DNA of 64,000 bases. It comes from an uncultured Bacteroidales bacterium (GTDB taxonomy: Bacteria; Bacteroidota; Bacteroidia; Bacteroidales; UBA932). The stretch is from contig CALURT010000008.1 in assembly GCA_944323245.1 (NCBI GenBank), positions 37,653-101,652 on the forward strand. Direction: 5' to 3'. Below, in pieces: positions 1 to 8,402 of the stretch (position 1 is the first letter of the stretch; every line of letters begins with the position of its first letter). The translations under genes and the position numbers were made by a program. The notes under the pieces were generated by a model. The model had not been told where the DNA came from and did not search any database. It saw nothing but the letters and a program-made list of their open reading frames with translations.

Positions 1-172
1 TTACTATCCTGTCAACGACGAAGCCAACGACAGACTCTATTCACAATACAAAGTTTTGGCGGACAGGGAAAAGAATGTTATATTTGGAGGACGCCTTGCC
101 GAATACAGATATTACGACATGGCGCCGATAGTGGAAAGGCTTCTCGATGGGAAATACGACCGAAATATCTGA
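1..172 (+). CDS. glf: UDP-galactopyranose mutase, C-terminal end (partial)
   Basis: Reading frame open from base 2 to the TGA at 170-172, 56 codons, cut by the left window edge. The peptide contains YYPVNDEAND near its start and VIFGGRLAEYRYYDM further on, which match the C-terminal FAD-binding part of UDP-galactopyranose mutase, the flavoenzyme that converts UDP-galactopyranose to UDP-galactofuranose for surface polysaccharides. The end overlaps the start of the next gene by 26 bases, so the two are probably co-transcribed in a capsule/O-antigen locus that extends to the left. Only the tail is visible; the identification rests on these two motifs. Confidence 0.85.
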   Translation, partial: YYPVNDEANDRLYSQYKVLADREKNVIFGGRLAEYRYYDMAPIVERLLDGKYDRNI

Positions 173-1025
173 CCGTATCCGGATTCTCGTGTGCTGCCAT
201 AAAAGTGACGTGGCGGCAGACATGGCCCCGTACATGCCGATACATGTCGGCAAAGCATTGTCAGAAAATTACTTAGGCATACAGGGAGATGATACTGGCG
301 ACAATATAAGTTCCAAAAACAAAACCTATTGCGAACTGACCGGGATGTACTGGGCATGGAAAAATCTCCGCGACGCAGACATCATCGGGCTGTGTCATTA
401 CCGCAGATATTTCGACTTCCACCATCAGAACAGGGGCGGACTCCCTTATACCGCCATCGGCTCCGACAGATTCGCCGGCACCGATTTCAGTATTCCTCCG
501 GAAATGATTGCCAAGATCAGGAAAGGGAACATTGTCGTCGCACGCAGACTCACATACCAGTATTCGATGTATGCGCATTACTGCGTAAATCATGTCAGCG
601 AAGACCTCAGGGTTCTGGAAGAGGTGGTAAAGGAAATGTCGGATGCGGACACTTATAGCAATTTCCGGAAATTTTTCCTATGCTCGAACAGCCTGTCCCC
701 TTTCAACATGTTCATCATGGACAGACAGACATTCGAAGAATATTGCGGATGGCTTTTCCCTATACTCGAAGAGGTCGAAAAGAGACTGCACATTGACGGG
801 AGGTCCGACTATCAAAAAAGGGTGTTCGGATTCATGGCCGAAAGGCTGCTGAACGTATTCCTGTACTCGAAGCGCGGGAAAACGATGCGGGTTCCCGTGC
901 TCTGGTTCAATGATGATGAAGCACGGAAACCCGCCAAAATCTTCAGGAAACACATCATACGTTTCCTGTACAATCTGTCTTTCTTCCCCGTAAGGCTTCT
1001 GAACGGAAGATTTTCTTCCAAATGA
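147..1025 (+). CDS. DUF4422 family protein, probable glycosyltransferase of surface polysaccharide synthesis
   Basis: 292 residues, no signal peptide or membrane segment, so cytoplasmic. The N-terminal half has the DUF4422 signatures: ILVCCHK at the start, NKTYCELTGMYWAWKN around residue 57 and IGLCHYRRYF around residue 80. Proteins of this family lie in capsule and LPS gene clusters and are annotated as glycosyltransferases, although donor and acceptor cannot be read from the sequence. The ATG lies inside the end of glf (26-base overlap), which supports translational coupling and the same polysaccharide pathway. The following gene is convergent, 7 bases away. Confidence 0.8.
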   Translation: MGNTTEISDRIRILVCCHKSDVAADMAPYMPIHVGKALSENYLGIQGDDTGDNISSKNKTYCELTGMYWAWKNLRDADIIGLCHYRRYFDFHHQNRGGLPYTAIGSDRFAGTDFSIPPEMIAKIRKGNIVVARRLTYQYSMYAHYCVNHVSEDLRVLEEVVKEMSDADTYSNFRKFFLCSNSLSPFNMFIMDRQTFEEYCGWLFPILEEVEKRLHIDGRSDYQKRVFGFMAERLLNVFLYSKRGKTMRVPVLWFNDDEARKPAKIFRKHIIRFLYNLSFFPVRLLNGRFSSK

Positions 1026-1032
1026 ATAAGGG

Positions 1033-3315
1033 TCATTTTTTCCTCTTCTTCATCTGCTTGCGTTCCTTGATGGCCCTGCGGACCTTCTCCTTGCGGACTG
1101 CCTTGTTACCCTGCGGAACCTGCGAGACTGCCGATGACTTATCCTTTTCTTCCAATCCGCTCTCGACAAGTTCGTAGTCAAGAAGTTTCTGTTCGAGATT
1201 GGCTTTCTTCACCCTGATTTTCACGGCATCGCCGAGGCGGTAGACAACCTTGGTCCGTTTGCCCACGATACGGTAATTGTCCTGGTCAAACTCGAAATAA
1301 TCCGATTTGATGTCACGAAGCGGCACCATTCCCTCTATCTTGGACGGCTCGGTCTCCACGTACATTCCCCACTCTGTCAATCCTGAAATATGACCCTCAT
1401 ACTCATACCCGACCTTGTCCTGCATGTATTCCACGAGCTTGTACTTCACGCTTGAACGTTCGGCTTCGGCTGCGATCACTTCCCTGTCAGAGGCGTAGCG
1501 GCATTGTTCCTCATAATAGTCCTTTTTCTGCGAATCGGCGTTCGCCATGTACATGGCAAGAAGCCTGTGTACCATCATGTCGGGATAACGCCTGATCGGA
1601 GATGTGAAATGCGTATAATATTTGAAGGCAAGGCCGTAATGACCTATATTGTCCGTGCTGTACTTGGCCTTGGACATCGTCCTCAGCGACAGCAGTTCTA
1701 TGGCATTGAATTCCGGCTTGTCCTTGGCTTCGGCGAAAAGCCCGTTGAGGGTCTTCGAAATTTCCTTTCCGGAACCCGTCGGACCCATTTTATATCCGAA
1801 ATTCCCTACGAATCCTCTCAGATTTTCCAATTTTTCCTGATTAGGCTCGTCATGTACCCTGTAGACGAAGGTTTTCGGCGTCTGTCTCTTGCCCTTGGCA
1901 ACGACATCTGTCCTGCAGCCTTTCGCCACAAATTCGGCAACGCTCCTGTTAGCCAACAGCATGAATTCCTCTATAAGCCAGTTGGCCTCCTTGGAAATCT
2001 TCTGGTAAACCCTTACAGGTTTCCCTTTTTCATCCACTTCGACCTTCATCTCCGGCCTTTCGAAACTTATCGCACCTGACGCAAACCGTTTCTTGCGGAA
2101 CTTGGATGCCAGATCGTTCAACGTCAGTATCACCTTGCCGATTTCGGACGAAGCGTCCTTCGAATCTATTATCTGCTGTGCCTCCTCGTATGCGAATCTG
2201 TAGTCGGACATGATGACCGTCCTTCCGAACCATTGGGAAACGACCCGGGCCAAAGGCGTGATTTCGAAAACTGCCGAAAAGCAGAGTTTCTCCTCGTGCG
2301 GCCTCAGGGAGCAGAGCTTGTTCGAAAGTTTCTCCGGAAGCATCGGCACCGTCCTGTCCACCAAATACACGGAAGTCCCCCTGTCATGGGCCTCCTTGTC
2401 CACTATCGAACCCGGTCTGACATAGTAAGTCACGTCCGCGATATGGACACCGACTTCGTAATTCCCGTTTTCAAGCGGCCTGAACGAAAGGGCGTCGTCG
2501 AAATCCTTGGCATCCGCAGGGTCTATGGTAAATGTCAGGATATCCCGGAAATCCTTTCTGCCCTCCAGGTCCGCCTGCGTGATTTTGTCGGAAATCTCGT
2601 CCGCTGCGTTCTCTACCTCGGGCTCGAAACGGTAAGGCAAGGCATATTCGGCGAGAATGGCGTGCATTTCGGTATCGTTTTCCCCCGGCTCGCCAAGGAC
2701 GTCCACGATATGGCCGACCGGTGTCGGATCCTTCCTGTCCCATCTGTCGACCACCGCAGCGACCTTCATCCCCGAACGGGCCTGCAACTCCCTACGTTTG
2801 CCGTCCACAGTCTCATAAACTCCGATTATGGAATATCTGTCTTCTCCTGTCTTCAGAAGGAATCCCGTATTGTCCGGCATGGTCTCCGGATTCGAAGCGG
2901 TTTTGGACCGACGGACCTTCTTATAGCCGACCGGAGCCGCTCCCAACATCGGAATGACGATGTCATACGGCATTACGCGGCTCTGCATCAGCACCCATGC
3001 CTGCTCGCCTATTACATGCAGAATACCGATGAACGGTCTCCTCGATCTTTCGAGGATTTCCCTTACTTCGCCCTCTTTCCTCTGCGTATCGGTTTTTTCC
3101 TTGGTCACTGCCACTCTTACCGTATCCCCGTTCAACGCGCCCATCGTCTTGGATGCCTTGACGAAAATATCGTCCTCCTCGCCTTCGACGATAACGAAGG
3201 CATAGCCTTCACGCGTCATCTGCACTTTTCCAGTATATTCAGGATACTGTCTGCGTTCCTTTTTTCCTTTGCCGCCGCTGCGACTGCGATTCCTCCTGCT
3301 TACCATATTGTTCAT
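1033..3315 (-). CDS. rnr: Ribonuclease R, RNase II/RNB family 3'-5' exoribonuclease
   Basis: 760 residues. The basic N-terminus (about residues 1-25) is followed by cold-shock OB domains (about 30-215), the RNB catalytic domain with the metal-binding signature DPADAKDFDDA at 265-275, an S1 RNA-binding domain near 640-715 (GHISGLTEWGMYVE) and a Lys-rich tail ending MKKRKK. This order and length are those of RNase R, which degrades structured RNA processively and helps rRNA and tmRNA quality control. A second in-frame ATG three codons in is an alternative start. A TAnnTTTG box at 3333-3340 lies just upstream, divergent from gpmI. Confidence 0.96.
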   Translation of the reverse strand: MNNMVSRRNRSRSGGKGKKERRQYPEYTGKVQMTREGYAFVIVEGEEDDIFVKASKTMGALNGDTVRVAVTKEKTDTQRKEGEVREILERSRRPFIGILHVIGEQAWVLMQSRVMPYDIVIPMLGAAPVGYKKVRRSKTASNPETMPDNTGFLLKTGEDRYSIIGVYETVDGKRRELQARSGMKVAAVVDRWDRKDPTPVGHIVDVLGEPGENDTEMHAILAEYALPYRFEPEVENAADEISDKITQADLEGRKDFRDILTFTIDPADAKDFDDALSFRPLENGNYEVGVHIADVTYYVRPGSIVDKEAHDRGTSVYLVDRTVPMLPEKLSNKLCSLRPHEEKLCFSAVFEITPLARVVSQWFGRTVIMSDYRFAYEEAQQIIDSKDASSEIGKVILTLNDLASKFRKKRFASGAISFERPEMKVEVDEKGKPVRVYQKISKEANWLIEEFMLLANRSVAEFVAKGCRTDVVAKGKRQTPKTFVYRVHDEPNQEKLENLRGFVGNFGYKMGPTGSGKEISKTLNGLFAEAKDKPEFNAIELLSLRTMSKAKYSTDNIGHYGLAFKYYTHFTSPIRRYPDMMVHRLLAMYMANADSQKKDYYEEQCRYASDREVIAAEAERSSVKYKLVEYMQDKVGYEYEGHISGLTEWGMYVETEPSKIEGMVPLRDIKSDYFEFDQDNYRIVGKRTKVVYRLGDAVKIRVKKANLEQKLLDYELVESGLEEKDKSSAVSQVPQGNKAVRKEKVRRAIKERKQMKKRKK

Positions 3316-3332
3316 GATATATTTAACCGCTG

Positions 3333-3340
3333 CAAATTTA
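3333..3340 (-). promoter_or_regulatory. Bacteroidetes -7 promoter box for rnr
   Basis: The minus strand reads TAAATTTG, a full match to the Bacteroidetes consensus TAnnTTTG, 18 bases before the rnr ATG. No convincing -33 TTTG is seen at the expected distance. Confidence 0.6.
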
Positions 3341-3391
3341 ACATTATTTGGCTTACATGGGCCGTTCGGGACAATTTTTACAAAATAATAT

Positions 3392-3399
3392 TATTTTTG
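3392..3399 (+). promoter_or_regulatory. Bacteroidetes -7 promoter box for gpmI
   Basis: TATTTTTG followed by C, a full match to TAnnTTTG. Transcription would begin near 3406, which excludes the upstream TTG codon at 3404 as a realistic start and points to the ATG at 3443. Confidence 0.65.
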
Positions 3400-3442
3400 C
3401 AGATTGGTTGAAAAAGAAAATCAAGATAAATCGTATAAACTC

Positions 3443-4960
3443 ATGAACAGAAAAGTCATTCTTATGATCCTCGACGGATGGGGCGAGGGCAAACACGACT
3501 GGACAAACGCCATCTTCACCCAAGGCGCTCCGTATATCGAGTCGTTGAGAAAAAAATATCCTTACGGCCTTCTGCAGGCAAGCGGCGAATATGTCGGCCT
3601 TCCTGACGGGCAGATGGGCAACTCGGAAGTGGGTCACCTCAACCTCGGTGCAGGAAGGGTGGTCTATCAGGATCTGGTAAAAATCAATATGGCCTGCAGG
3701 GACCACAAACTTCTCGAAAATCCTGAAATAAAGGCTGCCTACGACTATGTGGCCAAAACCGGCAAACAGCTTCATTTCATGGGACTCGCTTCCATGGGAG
3801 GCGTACACAGTTCTTTGGAGCATGTCTATGAGTTCCTGGCTGTCGCCAAACAATACGGCTTGGAGAAAGTGTTCGTACACTGCTTCATGGACGGACGCGA
3901 CACCGACCCTAAGAGCGGAAAAGGCTTCGTGGCAGAACTTGAAAAGAAAATGGCCGAAACCACGGGAAAGGTGGCTTCGGTATGCGGAAGATACTATGCC
4001 ATGGACAGGGACAAGAGATGGGAAAGAGTGAAAATGGCCTACAATCTTCTCGTAAAGGGAGAAGGTACCAAATTCACTTCCGCCACCGAAGGCATCGAGG
4101 CATCCTACAACGAAGGCGTCACCGATGAATTCATCAAACCGATATGCATAACCGGAGCTGACGGCAACCCGGTGGGCACCATCCAGGAAGGCGATGCGGT
4201 GATATTCTTCAATTTCCGCAACGACAGGGCAAGGGAAATAACCGCCGTACTGACCCAGCAGGACATGCCGGAGTTCGGAATGAAGACGATTCCTCTGCAC
4301 TACTGCTGCCTGACCCCTTACGATGACAAATTCACCGGACTTCACATCCTCTTCGACAAGGAAAACGTACAGGAAACCCTCGGAGAAGTCGTATCGAAGG
4401 CAGGAAAACGCCAGCTTAGAATCGCTGAAACCGAAAAATACGCCCATGTCACGTTCTTCTTCAATGGCGGACGTGAAACTCCGTTCGAAAACGAAGACAG
4501 GATTCTTGTCAATTCACCAAAGGTCGCCACTTACGATCTTCTTCCTGAAATGAGCGCACCTGAAGTGACCGAGAAACTCGTGGAAGTCATCAAGACAGGA
4601 AAGGAAGACATGATTATCCTGAATTTCGCCAACGGTGACATGGTGGGACATACGGGAGTGTTCCCTGCAATCTGCAGGGCTGTCGCCCGTGTCGACAGGT
4701 GCGTCAGGGAAGTAGTGGAAACGGCTGTTGCAAATGACTATGCAGTCCTTCTGACTGCCGATCACGGCAATGCAGACCACGCATTCAATGCCGACAGCAC
4801 GCCGAATACGGCCCATTCGCTGAATCCGGTACAGTTCATAGCCATCAACGCAGGTGCGGAAAAGGTGGAGGACGGCAAACTCGCCGACGTGGCCCCTACC
4901 ATCCTCAAACTGATGGGCATTCCTCAGCCTGCCGCCATGACGGGACATTCGCTGATTTGA
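3443..4960 (+). CDS. gpmI: 2,3-bisphosphoglycerate-independent phosphoglycerate mutase
   Basis: 505 residues with the ATG at 3443, the usual length for the cofactor-independent enzyme of glycolysis and gluconeogenesis, which interconverts 3- and 2-phosphoglycerate using two Mn ions. Visible motifs: LMILDGWG at residues 7-14, the nucleophilic serine in [12 protein letters not shown] (Ser61), [22 protein letters not shown] and the C-terminal metal ligand motif [11 protein letters not shown]. An upstream TTG at 3404 would add 13 residues, but it sits at the predicted transcription start. It is transcribed divergently from rnr. Confidence 0.97.
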   Translation: MNRKVILMILDGWGEGKHDWTNAIFTQGAPYIESLRKKYPYGLLQASGEYVGLPDGQMGNSEVGHLNLGAGRVVYQDLVKINMACRDHKLLENPEIKAAYDYVAKTGKQLHFMGLASMGGVHSSLEHVYEFLAVAKQYGLEKVFVHCFMDGRDTDPKSGKGFVAELEKKMAETTGKVASVCGRYYAMDRDKRWERVKMAYNLLVKGEGTKFTSATEGIEASYNEGVTDEFIKPICITGADGNPVGTIQEGDAVIFFNFRNDRAREITAVLTQQDMPEFGMKTIPLHYCCLTPYDDKFTGLHILFDKENVQETLGEVVSKAGKRQLRIAETEKYAHVTFFFNGGRETPFENEDRILVNSPKVATYDLLPEMSAPEVTEKLVEVIKTGKEDMIILNFANGDMVGHTGVFPAICRAVARVDRCVREVVETAVANDYAVLLTADHGNADHAFNADSTPNTAHSLNPVQFIAINAGAEKVEDGKLADVAPTILKLMGIPQPAAMTGHSLI

Positions 4961-5033
4961 GATTTGACTAACAACGGTCCGGCGAATTTATGTTGCTCAT
5001 GACTAAAGAATTCGTCGAACCGTCGTTAATGAG

Positions 5034-5156
5034 AGAGGTTGGCCCAAAAGGAGGAATTTCAAGGCTTGCGAAGATGAGAAAACCGCAGTGTACTGCCGTA
5101 CATGAGGATTTTCGAATCAAGCGTAACGCAGAAAGTACCCTTTTGGGCCAACCTCT
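5034..5156. repeat. Long palindromic intergenic element (123 bp) with perfect 18-bp arms
   Basis: An 18-base arm at 5034-5051 (AGAGGTTGGCCCAAAAGG) is perfectly inverted at 5139-5156. Between them are further nested complementary segments: GCTTG...CAAGC, AAAACC...GG-A-TTTT and TGTAC-TGCC-GTACA. The whole region could therefore fold into one long, bulged stem. It lies between the convergent genes gpmI and the lipoprotein gene, so it could end transcription in both directions, but its size and structure are more like a REP or MITE-type element. No protein is encoded. Confidence 0.7.
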
Positions 5157-5165
5157 TTCGGAAGT

Positions 5166-6419
5166 CTAATGCTCCACTATTTCAAATGTAACCTCCACAT
5201 CCCCGAAATATCCCGTGACATTGTTGTTCGCCTCGAAATATCTGCTGCTTAGAGAGCCTCGCCAGACTATATCGTCCCTTGTCCTGAACGGAAGGTCGAT
5301 TTCTATTCCGTAGCTTTTCGATGCAATCCTTACCAAGGCCGTGCATTCCCATGACGTGGTGGTACCTCCGTCGTCTTCCACTATCATGAATGCGCAATTG
5401 TCCATTTGCCCTGTCCAGTTGGAAACCAAAACCGCATTGAAAGGGATTTTTTCGCCTTTCTTGCTCCTTTTCACCACTATCATGAAATCGGTCACGGCCG
5501 GAGAATACAGTTGCAGTTCAGCCTCCGTACTGGCCCGGAAGTCCTCTACGGCACCGCACTTGATGAAAAACTCCGAAGCCCCTGCAAACCAGCTGTCGTA
5601 GTTCCGCTTCATCATGAAGTCCTTGACAAGCAACGTTCTCAAAGGAGCATCCTCATCGGAAAGTCGGGACACAGACCGGATCTTTCCCGGCATCATCACA
5701 ACTTCTCCCCCTCCGATTACCGTACCGGGACCGAGATTCCTCAACATCTCAAGCGAAAGATGCTGGTCGTCATTGTTCCTGTTGACTACCCAGACGGGAT
5801 TCTCCTCTGCAAAACGTTCATCCACGGTTACCGTATCTATCCTTGTTTCACCGTTTTCATCCTTTACGGTCCTGTATCCGAAATTGACGGACGTGTCATC
5901 TTCCGGATCAAAGGTTATCACCGGCATTGTCCTGCCGTCCCAGTCTTCGGAAAAAGGCCAGTAGATCTGAATGTCGGATGACGACAGGGCCGCAACGTAT
6001 TTTTCCACGAATGCTTCCGCCTCCCCGGCATCCACAGCGGCTTCGCCGGAAGATTTCGACAAGACATACGAGGAAGAAAGATAATCCCTTATCAGGTCCG
6101 AAAGAGGATTGCCGTAAGTCTTCACCGACTTGGTGGGCAGCAAGGCGTCTCCGACACCAGAGCCGGGCACGGAAAACAGATTGGACATCGTATATTCCTC
6201 GTCATATCCGTTCTCGGAAGAAGACGAGACGGCATTGTGCACTTCTTCCAAATGATCTCCGCCCATTTCCAATGAAGACAGAAGCAATGCCACTTCCGAA
6301 AGCGAAGGTGGGGCATTATTCTGATAATCATCTTCCGAAGCAGGAATAGGGTCGATACACCCGGTCACCGATACGGAAAAAATCCATAACACCGCAAAAA
6401 TCAAACGCACTCTTTCCAT
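5166..6419 (-). CDS. Lipoprotein of unknown function
   Basis: 417 residues. The N-terminus is a lipoprotein signal peptide: hydrophobic core after MERVR, then lipobox VTGC with Cys21 as the lipidation site and an acidic segment after it, which in Bacteroidetes favours export to the cell surface. The rest is mostly beta-strand-like with acidic Ser-rich linkers. I recognise no family. It is the last gene of a minus-strand run that also holds prmC, ddl and a class A PBP, separated from prmC by 98 bases, so it may be cotranscribed, but a link to cell-wall synthesis is only by position. Confidence 0.75.
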   Translation of the reverse strand: MERVRLIFAVLWIFSVSVTGCIDPIPASEDDYQNNAPPSLSEVALLLSSLEMGGDHLEEVHNAVSSSSENGYDEEYTMSNLFSVPGSGVGDALLPTKSVKTYGNPLSDLIRDYLSSSYVLSKSSGEAAVDAGEAEAFVEKYVAALSSSDIQIYWPFSEDWDGRTMPVITFDPEDDTSVNFGYRTVKDENGETRIDTVTVDERFAEENPVWVVNRNNDDQHLSLEMLRNLGPGTVIGGGEVVMMPGKIRSVSRLSDEDAPLRTLLVKDFMMKRNYDSWFAGASEFFIKCGAVEDFRASTEAELQLYSPAVTDFMIVVKRSKKGEKIPFNAVLVSNWTGQMDNCAFMIVEDDGGTTTSWECTALVRIASKSYGIEIDLPFRTRDDIVWRGSLSSRYFEANNNVTGYFGDVEVTFEIVEH

Positions 6420-6517
6420 AAACTCACATTATTTTTATGCAAAGAGAGTGAGGATTATCCGTGTTATGAAAAAACAAACGATTAATCGAAACAACGGCCA
6501 CGGAAAGGCCTGAAAGG

Positions 6518-7378
6518 TCATCTGCAGAAGAACACGAAGCGGTCCTTTCCTGCAAGATCCTTGTAAATGTCTGCAACCGAGAAGCCTGCGGACAGGAACT
6601 CTGCGGCCGTTTCATGTCCGAATGCCTCGTTGATTTCCACGATTCCAAAACCGCTTGACGAAAGATGGCCTGCTGAAAAATCCGCTATCGCCCTGTAAAA
6701 CAGCATGGGATCATCGTCAGGGACAAACAGGGCAAGCGACGGTTCATGGTCGAGGACATTTTTCGACATGAACGCCTTTTCCTTGTCAGTCACATACGGA
6801 GGATTGCTGACTATGACATCGAAACGCCCGAGACCGGACATTTCCTGCCGCTCGAGAACATTCCGCTTCATGAACACAGGCGACGGGCCGGAAAAAGGTT
6901 GTGAAGAGGCCACCTGCAAGGCCTCGTCGGATATGTCCGCTCCTGTCACCGATGCCGACGGAAAGGCGAGCTGCACTGTCCATGCGATACAGCCCGAACC
7001 CGTGCACAAATCCAATACGGACAAGTCCGGAAAAATTCCTCCGGAAGAATTTATTTTCTCTATCAGTATCCTGCACATGTACTCTGTCTCAGGTCGCGGG
7101 ACAAGCACGGCTGGAGAAACGTTGAACCGCCTCCCGTAAAACTCCGCATATCCGAGGACATATTGCAGAGGCTCTCCCGCAGCAAGTCTTTTCAATCCTG
7201 CTTCCAATACAGGCTGTCTGTCTTCCGGGACTTCCGTTTCGGGATAAACTATATGGGTATGAGGCCGGACGCCGAGCACGTCCGAACACCATGAAGACAC
7301 TATTGCGGCTGCTTCCTCAGGCCCATAAAGGGAGGACAGCGAAGTTCTTGCACGTGAAATGAAGTCCTTGAGCAGCAT
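6518..7378 (-). CDS. prmC: Peptide chain release factor N5-glutamine methyltransferase
   Basis: 286 residues. An N-terminal helical domain (about 1-85, with LQYVLGYAEFYGRRF) is followed by a class I SAM-dependent methyltransferase fold: VLDLCTGSGCIA (about 121-132) binds SAM and NPPY (192-195) holds the substrate glutamine amide. PrmC methylates the GGQ glutamine of release factors RF1 and RF2 and so raises termination efficiency. It starts 3 bases after the ddl stop, so the two are almost certainly on one message. Confidence 0.95.
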   Translation of the reverse strand: MLLKDFISRARTSLSSLYGPEEAAAIVSSWCSDVLGVRPHTHIVYPETEVPEDRQPVLEAGLKRLAAGEPLQYVLGYAEFYGRRFNVSPAVLVPRPETEYMCRILIEKINSSGGIFPDLSVLDLCTGSGCIAWTVQLAFPSASVTGADISDEALQVASSQPFSGPSPVFMKRNVLERQEMSGLGRFDVIVSNPPYVTDKEKAFMSKNVLDHEPSLALFVPDDDPMLFYRAIADFSAGHLSSSGFGIVEINEAFGHETAAEFLSAGFSVADIYKDLAGKDRFVFFCR

Positions 7379-7380
7379 GC

Positions 7381-8397
7381 TCAGGAATTTTCGATTATTT
7401 CCGTCAGGAAATCAGTGATGTCGAGACCGGCAGTCCTGACCATCTTGGGCACGAGAGATGCACTTGTCATTCCCGGTATTGTATTGACTTCCAGGAAATA
7501 AAGCCCGTCTTCCGAAAGAATGTAGTCTACCCTCACGACTCCTGAGCATCCGAGTCTCTCGTAAATCTTCACGGAAGCGTTCTGTATGGTCCGGGTCAGT
7601 TCTTCGGAAATCGGAGCCGGGCAGATTTCCTCGCTGAATCCGTTGTACTTGGCATCGTAGTCGAAAAATTCGTTTTTCGTAACTATCTCTATCACAGGCA
7701 ATGCCACCAATTCCTTCCCGTTAAAATACACGGCATCCGTCAATTCCCTGCCGGGAATGAAACGTTCTGCGAGCACTGTCTTGCCTTCTGCAAATGCCTG
7801 CTCCACAGCGCTTTCAAAATCTTCGGCCTTCTTCACTTTCACGACACCGAAACTCGAGCCTCCGTCTGTAGGTTTGACGAAAAGAGGAAGACCCAATTTT
7901 CCGATCACCTTATCCGCCATGCCTGCCACATCGTCGCCCCGGCGGATAAACACGTCGTCCGCACATTTGACGAAGTCCACATTTCTCAGATAGTTCTTGC
8001 ATGAGAACTTGTCGAATGTCATGGCGGAAACGAAGGCGCTGCAGCTGCTGAACGGTATTCCGAGCATTTCCAGATAGCCCTGCATCAGGCCGTTTTCTCC
8101 CGGCGTCCCGTGCTGCATTATATAGGCATAATCGAAATTTATTTTTTTGCCGTCTATCACGACGGAAAAATCGGTCTTGTCAATCTGCGGTCTTTCATCC
8201 TCGGGAAAAATCACCCTCATGGAATTTTTCATCCTGTAGGACACGAGTGTCCATTTTCCGAATCGTGCGAATATTTCGAACACGTCGTATCTGGTCCCGT
8301 CGATGCGGGATGAAGTGAATTCCCCGCTGCGGCAAGAGACCTCCCACTCGGAAGAATCGCTGCCGTAAATTACAGCTACCTTATTATGCTTCTCCAT
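7381..8397 (-). CDS. ddl: D-alanine--D-alanine ligase
   Basis: 338 residues of the ATP-grasp family. Motifs visible: the N-terminal VAVIYG, HGTPGENGLMQGYLEMLGIPF (substrate-binding region, around 116-137), LFVKPTDGGSSFGV (ATP-grasp loop, around 192) and the C-terminal FLEVNTIPGMT with metal-binding Glu and Asn. The enzyme makes the D-Ala-D-Ala dipeptide of peptidoglycan. It is 5 bases from the PBP1A gene upstream and 3 bases from prmC downstream, so it belongs to one envelope operon. Confidence 0.95.
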   Translation of the reverse strand: MEKHNKVAVIYGSDSSEWEVSCRSGEFTSSRIDGTRYDVFEIFARFGKWTLVSYRMKNSMRVIFPEDERPQIDKTDFSVVIDGKKINFDYAYIMQHGTPGENGLMQGYLEMLGIPFSSCSAFVSAMTFDKFSCKNYLRNVDFVKCADDVFIRRGDDVAGMADKVIGKLGLPLFVKPTDGGSSFGVVKVKKAEDFESAVEQAFAEGKTVLAERFIPGRELTDAVYFNGKELVALPVIEIVTKNEFFDYDAKYNGFSEEICPAPISEELTRTIQNASVKIYERLGCSGVVRVDYILSEDGLYFLEVNTIPGMTSASLVPKMVRTAGLDITDFLTEIIENS

Positions 8398-8402
8398 AAT
8401 TT

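Noticed and set aside
2233..3411. Long open frame on the plus strand (392 codons) opposite rnr
   Set aside because: It is the complement of the well-conserved RNase R gene, begins inside it, has no family motif and includes the rnr promoter; its openness follows from the codon use of rnr.
3353..4447. Open frame of 364 codons on the minus strand opposite gpmI
   Set aside because: Fully antisense to gpmI and runs across the divergent promoter region; no recognisable domain.
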